A DNA stretch of 64,000 nt from Dasypus novemcinctus (taxonomy: Eukaryota > Chordata > Mammalia > Cingulata > Dasypodidae): NCBI RefSeq assembly GCF_030445035.2, contig NC_080682.1, forward strand, positions 33,462,770 to 33,526,769. The letters run 5' to 3'. Within the stretch, counting starts at the first letter, position 1. Each line of letters begins with the position of its first letter. Below, one piece after another: positions 46,531 to 57,334 of this stretch. The notes under the pieces were generated by a model. That model worked only from the letters and a program-made list of their open reading frames with translations. It made no database searches and was not told the DNA's origin. The translations under genes and the position numbers were made by a program.

Positions 46531-48530
46531 CATTTTTTTAAAATATTATGCTGAAATATTGGTAACTTTATACACTATTAAGCATTTATAGAAAACTTTC
46601 ACTCAGACAACTTTAATTAACAGAGGGTTAAAGGAAAGAAAAAATTTGTTAATTTTATAACACTTTAAAACACCTTTTATTTAACTTATAACATATCAAA
46701 TGAACTTAATTATTACTTTAATTTTTCTTTCAAGGTAAAAGAACAAATCTCTTATAATTAGTTTGGAATAAAAGGCTACTGTTCAGGATTAGGTTTTGAG
46801 AAAGCAGTTTTGAACGTTATGTTCCTTTAAGAGATAAAGCTTTCCTTCTTGGAATACCTAGGAAACGATAAGCACAAGAAACACAAGACAGACTTTCTTT
46901 GTATACTGACTGAGGATAAGAACTTTTACCAAAACAGATTAATGGTGAGAGGCCTTGAGAAAGAACAAAAACTTTTAACTTTGCATCAGCATACTACCCG
47001 ACACCAAAGCCTATACAATTTTATAGATAGACCCATTAAATTTTATTTAACTTTAACTGTAAAAATTCCTTTTCCACCAACCTTCTGCAGTTTCAGCATT
47101 CACTCAGGTTCCGTCCTATACTCTACTCTTTCCAATAATCAATTATTTTATCTCAGGACAAAATTATTTTCTGTTTCTTAAATAATAAAAACAAATTCCA
47201 TATAGCCTACATACAAAGTTATTAAGCAAACTTCTTATAACATAATACTGTGAACACTAAACAAGCTTGTTAAAATAATGAACTTTTCTTTAAATACTTA
47301 GTAGCATGCGATATTAGAAACAGTTTCCTAGAAGCAAGTTGGCAGGGGAGGCTGGTTGCTGCTAATCTTTCCTGTTATAAAATTACCTTTTATTATTATT
47401 ATCATCAATTCAGTTTTATATATATTTAAGAATGACCTTTTGGAATTAGCCATTTAATACCTTAATGTAAACAATGCTTTATTAAACCTTTTATAATTAT
47501 TTATAACCATATAGACTATTGAAGACAAATTTTATCTTTACAGAACACATTCCCTTACTTAAAGTTATCACAATACCTTTTACAACTTGCCACATGCAAA
47601 TTAAGTTTCAAGAGTTTATGAAAAATTAGCCATCCTACTTTAGGACAAAATATGCCTTTTTTGCAAAACTTATTACATTTCAGTTAGCATTTTCACAAGC
47701 TTTTAACCTTTTTAATATTCATTTAAGTTTTACATTCTTTATATTATCCTGTGAAGAAAAATAAGTTATTCATTTTAATCTGGGCAAGAACAACCTTTTA
47801 TGAAGACGTACAGTTAATTTTGTTAATCAAGACATACAATTTTTATTATTGTAGATATCTTATTAACATTTAAACTTATGTATTAATATAATAAACTTAA
47901 GTATTAATATAAGTGCTTATTTAATTTTTGGCCATTTAAATAGAGCTCTTTTAAAAATTTCTAGTAATTTATATTTACCATCCAGAGGTATCACAATATA
48001 CACTGACATTGAATGAACAGACAGACAAACACAAAACAATTACAACACATTAACAGAAATATATAATTTATTTACAATCGACTCATAATTCTTACTTTCT
48101 TGGTATAGCTGCTTTTAAAGCCTCTGTTATATAGCATATCATAGATTATACCCTTCAAGAATTCTTCTGTACTTCATGTTGCCTGTAATATGAAAGCTTG
48201 TGCTTGGAAACATTTTTATTAGTTATCAGCAATCAGTTAAAATAACTTGAGCAGCAGTTAGGCAGACCATTAGCACACATTTTTGGATTATTACTCTAAG
48301 ACTATACTGAGACTTGAAGTTCTGGAGATAATTATTGATTCAAAACTGAAAATTCCTTTTAGACCTTTATAAAAATTTTGTACTCATTTTATTATCTTGG
48401 TTAAATAAGCCCAATCAGAATTAGCATGGAAATAAAACAAAACACAAATGTTGCCATGTTTTTCTCTCATACCAGTGGATTAACTATATTAGCCTTCACT
48501 AGCCCAGAGCTACATTGTCATGTAGATAGT
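46531..48530 (-). mobile_element. AT-rich non-coding block inside the mosaic provirus
   Basis: About 2 kb without coding content where gag CA/NC, protease and RT should be. 47640-48530 is collinear with 1-890, showing it is inherited from lineage A rather than a local insertion. A small local duplication (taagtattaatata, about 47878-47911) is absent from the first copy. Confidence 0.7.
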
Positions 48531-48975
48531 AGGGAGCCCGGAGAGTTGTGAAAGGGGTGGGCATTTGCTGGAACAGAGTCCATTGCCTTATAAGCTTGTT
48601 TGGATTTTGGGGCTTGTGGCTGGCCTTGTTGATAGGGGCCAATTTCAGAACAAAGCCTGATGTAACCAGAAAAGTTCTCCTACTTTCAATAAGGTCTAAC
48701 TGCGGCCTGATAAGCCGTATTTGCATTTACAAAGGCAATTTACTTTACAAAGTCTGTTTCTGTGTTGGTATCACCAAACAGTTTTTCTGCAGCCGTGCAC
48801 AATTTGCCTACAAACTTTGAAAAGGGTTATTCTGGCCCCTGCTTAATATTAGTGAGGGAGGAGGCAGTAGGGATTAGCGACTCGTTTTCGAAAGAGATGA
48901 GGCTAACGGGTAAATCAGAACGCTCAGGTTATTCTCTTTTGTACTTTCCCCACCCCGGTTTCTATTTTCCTTGTC

Positions 48976-49506
48976 TCAGCCGCTGCAACATGAGGCAGGG
49001 CGGAAAGGTGATTGTGATTTAAGGACAGTTTTTCCTTCCGTAATAATATCTTTAATATCAGGGGGTTTATCGTCAAAGGAAATTAAGCTAAAGGGTGAGT
49101 CTGGGCATGAGTGATGGGGTTGCGAGTGATATTCAGACCTCTTACTGCAACCCGAAGAGGGTTGAGAACTTAATTTTAAAGCAGTCTCCCCTTCTGTAAC
49201 TAAATTCTTTATATCAGGAGGTTGGGGGGTGATTCCTAGTATATCTTGTACTAGCCACCAGTAGCTAAAGGCGGTGACGGGGACCTTTTCGGGTCCAAAA
49301 GTCTTATAATAGTCAGTTAAACAGTCACCTACTCTACTGCAACACTTTGCATCTATTGTGCCCTCCTCGGGAAACCATGGACAGGTTTTAATAATAAACT
49401 TGAAAAATTCAACCAAACTTTTCTTTTTGACCTTAACCCCTCATGTCTTGAATGCCTCTTTTACCTGGCTAATAAACAATGAATGCAAAGATTCTGCTTG
49501 TCCCAT
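48976..49506 (-). pseudogene. D-type gag matrix region
   Basis: Start codon at 49506 gives Met-Gly-Gln (myristoylation signal). A TGA stop falls at about codon 22, then the same frame is open to 48976. Visible features are KTCPWFPEEGTID and YYKTFGPEKVPVTAFSYWWLVQDILG, typical of D-type/MMTV-like matrix, then a Ser/Pro-rich linker with an internal repeat (PPDIKNLVTEGETALK and PPDIKDIITEGKTVLK). Different from the gag start at 1503. Further gag text (48540-48840) is fragmentary. Confidence 0.85.
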
Positions 49507-49702
49507 GATTATAAAGAAATGAAGTGAAATGAAGTATTTCACTTACCCATTTGGCCACTGCCAATGACTGAAGAATTCACGGGTTGGTGCAGAGGTTTCC
49601 CTTTCCGCCACTGAGATGTAGCCTTTCATCTGCCGATATGCAGGGAGCGCTCCCCTCCTGGATGAAGCGATGTTCTTTTCTCGATTACAGGGAATCGTCG
49701 AG

Positions 49703-49720
49703 CCCCAGCGTTGGGCACCA
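49703..49720 (-). other. Primer-binding site of mosaic provirus
   Basis: Minus strand TGGTGCCCAACGCTGGGG, three bases from the LTR. tRNA-Lys type as in class II ERVs. Confidence 0.8.
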
Positions 49721-49723
49721 GTC

Positions 49724-49862
49724 TGCCCCGGCCTGCGGGATGGCAACAAGGGCTCGAAAACTAATTATAGTTTACTCAAATGAGAAAGTTGGCTCCTCTC
49801 TGGCAGCCGTGCTGCTGGCTCTGCTGAGTTCGGCGTGTACTTTATTTTGACTGCTCCCAACA
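49724..49862 (-). mobile_element. 5' LTR of mosaic provirus, promoter deleted
   Basis: 139 bp. The outer ~103 bp and inner ~36 bp match the 3' LTR, but about 330 bp (equivalent to about 42122-42449) are gone, including the TATA box, polyadenylation signal and most of R. The junction has about one base of microhomology. Confidence 0.85.
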
Positions 49863-51800
49863 GACAGCTCATATTCTGGATATTTCATGGTACGCTTTGA
49901 TATTTGAGCTTTTCTTTGGAGACCTTGTATGTTTGGTCTGCCAGGAAACTGAGAGATAAGACAGAATTCTGATCTTCTTAGTGGTCATGGCAATAAAAAA
50001 TACGGTCTACATATTGTAGTAAAATTCCTACTTGAGGTTAAAACTCTCTTAAATCCATAATTAGCCTTTCTCCAAATAGAACCAGGACATTTTTAAATCC
50101 CTTTGGGAGCACATGCATCAGTATTGTTGTTTTACATTGGCTTGGGGAATTTCCATTAAAAGCAAATAGCTCTTGGGATTCTGGGCTTAGAGGCTCAGAT
50201 TAGGGGGCATCTTTTAAATCCAACAGTAAAACAACAGAAATTTTCAGGTAAGTGGTTAGGAATGTGTAAGGTTTTGGCACTACTAAGTGAATGTGTTTTA
50301 CTGTCTGATTAATTGCCTTCAATTCCTGCATCAATCTGTACTTGTACCAGGCAACTAAGAAGGCAAATAGAAGTCTTGTATAGAGACTAGCATGGCCAAA
50401 CTAATGGATATCAGAGAAAAAGAAAAATTCCTATTATTGGCTGTATATCTTTTATGGCCTCTCTTTTCAAGGGATACTGCTATAAATTAGGGTTGTTGTT
50501 TTTTTTTCTTTTGCACATGCGAGAGTTTTTTTTACTTTGACTGGTTCAGTAGCTCAGGCTCTTCCAGGCATCCCATCAGTCTATATTTTTGGCTTTACTT
50601 TCAAGAACCTCAAGTTCTGTAACCTCAAGTCAGTTCACTCCATCTAAGTGTAGTAAGGCAGCTTTAAGAATATATGCTTGGTTGATAGGAACTATAATGA
50701 TTATTATTTCTTCGGATAAAGTTACCTGAACATTTAATTTGGTTAACAGATTCCATTCTACCAGTAGCATAGGATATTCAGGCATATTGGTTTAAATTAG
50801 TGTTCCCTAGTTGACATTTGAGGGGTGGTAAGAAAGGAATATTGGACCCAGAAACCTCAGGAATAGCAGTCTTGCAGAAGGAGTATGTTTTTCCATTTAA
50901 AACAGGCTAAGTATTTCTGGTATCTACCAGAAAATCTGTAAGTTTCTACTCCACCATCACACTTACCTGAGAATCCCTGAGAGAAATGTTTATGTATGAC
51001 AATGGGTTGAAAGTTGCCCCTGGGCTCTGTCAGTCCCATCCCTCCCACTCCCAGTAATGTGGGATATTTGATAGACTGACTTGTGAGCAATTCTTGGTTC
51101 TCCCTCCTTTAGGTGGCTTAGATAACTCCTTTTCCTGTATCCCTCATGTTTGTAATAGGTGTGCTGTTATGGTCGTAATGTGGATGGCTCTTTTGATTAG
51201 TGGTAGAAAGGTGCAGGGGTCTTAAACCTGATCATTTATCTTAATTCATCAGGGCTTTCTTGTACCTGGCAAGCTGTGGTTTATGGCTGGAGTTAACAAG
51301 GTCTTGACATCTCATTTGCTCTTCCTGGATCTGGTCTCTATTTTGTAGACTTTGAAAGCTCTTTCAATTAGCCGAGGCATAGACATTTATAATCCTCCTT
51401 TCAATTTTTGTAGTTTCTTCATTGCATCTGGTACACTTTGACTGATGAAGATCATAAAGACAAGTTTTGTATTATTCAGGTGCTCTAGATCGAGGTCAGT
51501 ATATTTCCTGTATGCTGCAAACTTTTTTTCTCAAAGAGTGGAAGCATTCTCTTTTGGCCCTTGCTGCATTTCCTGAACATTTTAAAATCTTTCTGGCCAT
51601 AAATTCGCTTCTGCATCCCTAATATGATGTACATTCTATAATGGCATAATTTACCTTGATTTGTGAGTTAATTTGGATCCCATCAGGGTTCACTCTTGAG
51701 ATGACTATTGCTACTTGTTAGAGACTTGCAATAATTAACAAACTGAAGCTCATTTTCCCCTGATATGCTTTGAGGAGAGGCTAACTCCATCCCCCATAAG
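49863..51800 (-). pseudogene. ERV1 (gammaretrovirus-like) gag end, protease and RT remnant
   Basis: Heavily decayed. In pieces on the minus strand: protease with FLVDTRNT (DTG-like active site with substitution, about 50900-50945) and a GKT-containing continuation; RT text near 50200 (LLLMEIPQ) and 49960-50000. Continues at 41815-42085 beyond the inserted provirus. The gag end (51100-51800) is not readable. Older than the provirus that splits it. Confidence 0.65.
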
Positions 51801-51804
51801 CCTA

Positions 51805-52268
51805 TGTGTCAAAGGGCACAGCACTTCCCCACAGTTTAAACAAGGAAACCATGTAGAGACGGGAGTAAAGGGAAACGGAGACCTTCCCTACCTGCATATC
51901 AGAGGGAGATTTTAAAAACCCTTTAATCCCTAAAGATCAAAGAAACATATGCTCCTGCAGCATTCCAAGAAACCATAGCTTCCTAACCCATTACCCTCTA
52001 GCCATATCAGGGAAAATTTTTACCTCTAGAGCTACCTATTGGTCCCTGCACATCACTTGGACCCTCAATCCCTTCACACCAAATATCATTTCCCTGCTTA
52101 GGAAAGTTCTGTATAAATTCAAATCTCCCTTTTCCAGGAGTGGGCTGAAGAACCCCAACAGGCTGAAGTCTGCTCTTCAGACTCTCTCCATTGGAAAAGC
52201 TTCTCAATAAATTTCTCCTGTGTTCATATCAGTCTCCATGTCCCAGTAAGCACCATATTTCTCCAACA
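51805..52268 (+). mobile_element. 5' LTR of a plus-strand ERV1
   Basis: TGTGTCAAAGGG...CTCCAACA, about 464 bp. ctgtataaattc (TATA-like, about 52110) and ctcaataaatttctcctgtg (polyadenylation signal, about 52205-52215) are in order. Followed two bases later by TGGCGCTGAAACCCTGGA (52271-52288) in primer-binding position; the tRNA is not assigned with certainty (tRNA-Arg possible). Confidence 0.75.
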
Positions 52269-52672
52269 TATGGCGCTGAAACCCTGGACTGGGGTCATGT
52301 TGAGACTGATTGATTAGTGAGGACTCTGTCTTCTGCCACAGTTGAATGCCTATCCAACACCAGACATTGAATCTCAACTGGGTGAGTTAAGGATTTCTCC
52401 ATTGGAGGATCCTGCTGTCTCTCTCTCCTTTTCCATTGCACAGGACAACCCACTGGTAAAACCTAGTGCTAGGTCAGGATCCTCATTGTTCCCCAAGGGC
52501 CACAGTGAGTGGTATACATGAGTCCTTATGGGAAGAAACCCCTTGGCTCCAGAGACATCTAGCTCCAAGCACAGTTCCTGTTTCCTTGGAGATATCTGAC
52601 TGATTAGGGATGCTTGTCTCATTTAGAATCTCCCCCATCCTAGAGATCCTTAGTCTCGCCTAGCCACCTAAA

Positions 52673-53570
52673 ATGGGGAATTCAATTTCACCACCACCCC
52701 CAACCATACCTCTGGGCTGTTACTTCATAACCTTAAAACTCTGTACCCAGAAGGAAATATCAGACCTAAAAACCTCATTTTCTATTTAACCTCTCTGTGG
52801 CCACAATACCAATTGGACAATGAAAAACAATGTGCTTTTAATTCCCAAGTTCTCCAAGACTTAAAAAACTTTATCCAGACCAGTGGCAGACATGTGAGAT
52901 TCCTTACACTCAGGCCATCTCTCATCATTGTATCTGCCCCTCCCTCTGTCAATTCTGTTTTTCTTTTACAACAAAAATCTCTTCAAAAGTTTTCTTTTTC
53001 CTCCTTTCTGCCCCCCAAATCCCCCCAAAAACCTTGACTTTGATCCTCCTGATCAGACTCCCCCTGCACTTCCTCCATATATTCCTTGGACATCATGCCC
53101 ACTCTCCACCTTCCTCATTCTCTAACTCCCATTCTTCCCCTCTGGTCCTCACCACCTTCTGCCTGAACTTTCTCCCTTCCTCCTACAGGAAAGTGAAAAG
53201 CTAGAGTTCACCTCCACTCCCCACCCCTCCTTGCCTTCCATACACAAAAAATTCTTATTCCAACTCAAATCTCTCTGATCACATTCCTCCACCATTGCTC
53301 TATGCCTCATCAGCACCCCAATTTACTCCATCCACCTCTAGTGCCCCCACATCACCCTGTAAACCTACTCCCTTCTTCCCACCCACCACCCACTCTCAAG
53401 CCCAACTCCCCACTCTCCAGGCTCCTTTCCCAGCTCCTGTCCTCCACTTCCAGGAAATGGCAGAGGCAGAAAACACATCCCCTTCTCAATCTTTTCTTTC
53501 CCAAATCAAGCACCTTCTCAGATCCTATTCCTCTGATCCCATATAACTTACCAATACCCAGCTGTCTCTA
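52673..53570 (+). pseudogene. Gammaretrovirus-like gag 5' part
   Basis: ATG at 52673 begins MGNSISPPPP with IPLGCYFI, a myristoylated matrix start of gamma type, about 385 bases after the PBS. A stop follows after roughly 35-40 codons. Downstream frames are Pro-rich (p12-like, 53295-53500) and end with a capsid-like SFLSQIKHLLRSYSSDPI. Nothing gag-like after about 53600. Confidence 0.7.
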
Positions 53571-53599
53571 GTAACCTTCCTTAACCTTCAATTGCTCAC

Positions 53600-54800
53600 C
53601 TCTTACAAGTAAAGCTTTCAGCTAACTCCTAAGTCTATTCCTAAAGAGCAATAATCCAAAATATATGTACCTATTATCTATCTAAACTGTTAAATTTACC
53701 TGCATTTATCATGCGCAAATATTCCTGACTGTTGCTAATGACTAGTAAATGAGTTTCCAAAAACAATGTTGAATATTATAAGCAACACTCATTCCATAAA
53801 TCCTAAAAGGGAGTAAAATAGTTCATACCAAAGGAGTAAGAATTATGAGTCAAAATAATGAACTTTATGTTTCTGTCTGGGTACTGCAACTCTTTTTGTG
53901 TTTGTCTTTTTGTTCACTGGCAGTATATATTTTAATACATCCAGATGGTAATATCAATTCCTAAAAAAACTCTATTCAAATGGCCAAAACTTAATCAAGT
54001 GTTTATATTAATAAATAGGTATAAGTGATGAAAATAAGTCTTGACTGATAAAATTGCTACAAATCTTTTCATAAAATTGTCCTTGCCTAAATTAAAATGA
54101 AGTTTACTTTTCTTCACAGAATGAAATGTAAGGTATTGAAAGAAATGAAACGTTTGTAAGAGTGCTGACTGAAATTTGATAAGTTTGTTCAAAAAAGTGT
54201 TTTGTCCTAAGATAAAATGGCTGGTCTTTGTAAAATCAGAATGAAAGTATGTAAAACAAAACTTGAATGCATATGGCAAGTGGTAGAACATATTGCGGTA
54301 GCACTGAGTAAGGGAATGTGTTCTATGAAGGCAGAGTTTGTCTTAAAATGAAGTAACTATACTCTAGTAGGTAATGAATAGTTATAAAAAAAGTTTGTAA
54401 AAGCATTGCTTAAGCTGAAATATTCAAATGGTTAAATATAAAAATCACTGTTAAACCAAAAGCAAATTGATGATTAAAAGCCACCTTAATCTGCATATTA
54501 TGGTGGTAATAGGGAAAAATAATTTTAATTCCATTAAAAACCTTAAGTTTCCATAAATAATGAGAAAAGTAGTTTTTTTCTTCACTGCTAAAATAAAATA
54601 CCTGCTAATTAATGGAATCATATTCTAAAAATTTGCTTTGAAACAGTTTCCAAAATCATTTTTGTAATTTATGTATGTAGGGTGTTAACGATGTATTTAT
54701 TGTTAAGAAAAAGATAGCAATTTTGTCCTAAAATAAAACAACTGGTTTACTTAAGAGCCTAAAATAGGTACACATTTAAAACAAGCTACAAAGTCCTGAC
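53600..54800. repeat. AT-rich stretch with dispersed TTTTGTCCTAAAATAAAA-like motif
   Basis: The motif or variants occur near 54086, 54200, 54330 and 54722, usually followed by -atggctggt/-caactggttt. No coding frame. Could be a non-coding ERV1 interior, since it follows gag without a clear edge. Confidence 0.4.
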
Positions 54801-54816
54801 TATCCCATTCTTTTTC

Positions 54817-55222
54817 TTTTTTTAAAGATTTAATTATTTATTTCTCTCCCCCCCCAACCCCAGTTGTCTGTTCTCTGTGTCTATTTGCTGCGTCTTCTTT
54901 GTCCGCTTCTGTTGTCATCAGTGGCATGGGAATCTGTGTTTCTTTTTGTTGTGTCATGTTGTTGTGTCAGCTCTCCGTGTGTGTGGCACCATTTCTGGGC
55001 AGGCTGCACTTTCTTTCACACTGGGCTGCTCTCCTTATTGTGCACACTCCTTACGCATGGGGCTCCTCTACATGGGGGACACCCCTGTGTGGCAGGGCAC
55101 TCCTTGCCCGCATCAGCACTGTGCATGGGCCAGCTCCACATGGGTCAAGGAGGCCCAGGGTTTGAACTGCAGACCTCCCATGTGGTAGACGGATGCCCTA
55201 ACCACTGGGCCAAGTCTACTTC
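54817..55222 (-). mobile_element. DAS-like SINE
   Basis: T-rich left edge, ccccccccaaccccagttgtctgttctctgtgtctatttgctg, antisense B box at about 55155-55170 and head ending ggccaagtctacttccc. The 150-codon plus-strand frame is a shadow. Confidence 0.85.
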
Positions 55223-55309
55223 CCTAACATGCAATTTCTATCTCATCAATATATCAATTATTCCAAGAAAAGTTTATTTGGAGAGAAAAAGAGCAAAAGA
55301 AAAATGTTG

Positions 55310-55855
55310 TTTGTAAACTGGCCTGTTCCTCTGGATATGATACCCTTTGATAGTATTAGATTCAGATGAGTTGCCTTTGATTAAATTATGTTAAGATTAG
55401 GACTTTGATTCAACCAGGTCAGTAGTGCATGAATCACGGTTTACTCCCCACCCTCTTGGTGGGTTGATATAGAAGAGCACTCACTCAGTAAGACATATGG
55501 GAAAAGAGAGAACTCCATAGACATGGCAGAGGAAAGAATGTTGATACTGTAGCCCCAAGAAGAGATGAACCATTCACTTGATAGGTAGCAGCTGAGCAGC
55601 TGATAAGTCCTGGAAAGAAATGAACCCTATGCCACTAATATAGGAAGCTCTGAGAGACAAGCCCTATGCAGGTCTTCAAATGAGATCAGAAGAGGCTAGG
55701 TCCATGGAGCCTTAATAGGAAGTAGGCCAAAAAATAGAGATCACCTGCCATCTTGGTTCAACATGTGGCAAATGAGGTGTTATATGTGATATTTGTACTT
55801 TAAGTGTTTTTTTCTATAAATCTACAACTTTCTAATTAAAAAGAAATAAAATATT
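55310..55855 (+). mobile_element. Probable solo LTR, ERVL-type
   Basis: Sense text (cctcttggtgggttgatatagaa; agagatgaaccattcacttg; gctctgagagacaagccct; atctacaactttctaattaaa) shares several blocks with the minus strand of the LTR at 26247-26960. No internal genes; boundaries approximate. Confidence 0.55.
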
Positions 55856-55859
55856 ATAC

Positions 55860-57330
55860 CTCTTCATATAAAATATAAGGCTTTTAAACATTTCTAATTT
55901 GGTCCTTGTCAACTGTTTCCATATAGTGTAGCTGGATTTTGCATATGTTCTTGCCTCAGCTGCAAGGGATGAATTTCAAGAGCATACCATCTGGATTAGG
56001 CCTGCAATTTATTAAGGTGGAGAGTGAAGAGAAATGGGAGAAAAATAACAGATCATGGGTCCCAGTAGAGAGGAAGAGGCTGAAGAACGATAAAGAGGAT
56101 GAATTTAAAGACTATAGTATCCCATTATAGATTATAAATTCCCAGGTTTAGTTGTGTATTGATCAAGTCATGGGCAAGAAAGGCCAGAATAGGGCAGAAA
56201 CAGGCACAGAGACAGGTTCTGTTCACTTTCCCACTTGCCTTTTAAACCATTAATAATTCAGTCTATTTGTTAATGACATGGGAGGATTCCAGGTGGTTTG
56301 CTATTTTGGTTGATTACCCCACCCTTCAATCCCCCAAGAAGTCCCAATGATAAGGCCCCGGGAGAATATCTGGGTATTTTCCTGGCTTCCAGAGGAAATC
56401 TTGCTCTGAATGGGAGAATCTCAGAAGGGTCTTACAGCAGCCATACTGGGGGTCCCAGAAGACACATATTAATGGTGGCAGTTTTTCAGCCAAATTCCAG
56501 ATCTGTGTATTGATTCCCTATCTAGCCTGCTTTGTTAGCTTTCTTCTATATGTATTAACACCTGAAAATATGATTCTATTATATTTGTTGCACACAGATG
56601 TCCTTTACAAAAATTTCTCAGGACTTGAAGTCTTCATTTATTTTTGTAAATTCAATTTTTCCTGTCATACCATATTCTTTAAGTCAGATAATTTATTAGA
56701 TTTTCTTGTGTCACAGGACTTTTGACACCAATATTGTTATAGAGAAGTGGGGTGTGCACGGTATTGAAGGCCAGGACATGAGAACTCTGAGAAGGAAGTT
56801 GGTTTGTTTCGACCAGCTGGACTCGGTGGACTCTTGTCCTAATAATAACCAAGCCCCGAATAGCATTTTTCAGTCCCTTTTATCCAGAGGTTTAAGATCA
56901 GGGAGACAAAGGGTGATGGTATGCAAACAGACCTTTGGTTAGTTTCTTCAATGTTTGATCTGAGTATCAGATAGGTTATTTCCTGCAAGTGAGTTGCATA
57001 TTCCCCACATTCCAAGCCAGCTTGGATTTAGCATATCTTCCACAGCTTGGATTTAGCATATCTTCCACATTCTATCTGGATGCAACCTTGAATACACCTT
57101 CGGTCTTACATCCTTTCTGAACATTCAAAGACTGTAGGGCTTATATTACTTATTTGGACTTTTAGGGACTAGGTACACTTAGAAACAATTTTGAATTTTT
57201 GCACAGGCTATATCAATATCATGCTTGAGATTCACAAAAATTTTTTATAATATTTTTCCTCTTTTTGCCATATCACCCTTTATAGAATTTTTCTTCTTCT
57301 AGTTTCATTGTTTCTTCTGGGAAGTCAGAT
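55860..57330. other. Unassigned DNA with a 25-bp tandem duplication
   Basis: cagcttggatttagcatatcttcca is present twice head-to-tail at about 57020-57070. 56140-56520 and 56700-57130 look like eroded LTR or L1 5' sequence but I cannot name them. No coding domain. Confidence 0.35.
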
Positions 57331-57334
57331 ATAA

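Larger units (their letters stand above)
42086..49862 (-). mobile_element. Mosaic class II (D-type/lineage-A) ERV provirus
   Basis: TG...CA ends with a perfect 6-bp target duplication GACAGC (42080-42085 and 49863-49868). Minus-strand order: 5' LTR (internally deleted), tRNA-Lys-type PBS, gag start, AT-rich block, RNase H-integrase, env SU, TM remnant 1, TM 2, CTE-like region, polypurine tract, 3' LTR. The outer parts resemble D-type betaretroviruses; the middle is homologous to the lineage-A ERVs at 1-1.9 and 35-37 kb. RT polymerase, protease and most of gag are missing, so it cannot act alone. Confidence 0.9.

Noticed and set aside
52928..53571. Pro/Ser-rich plus-strand frames as possible host protein
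   Set aside because: Position after a retroviral LTR, PBS and Met-Gly gag start makes a gag p12-like region the better reading.
54864..55316. 150-codon plus-strand frame
   Set aside because: It is the antisense of a DAS-like SINE. Similar frames appear in the SINEs at 22033-22454 and 15547-15853.
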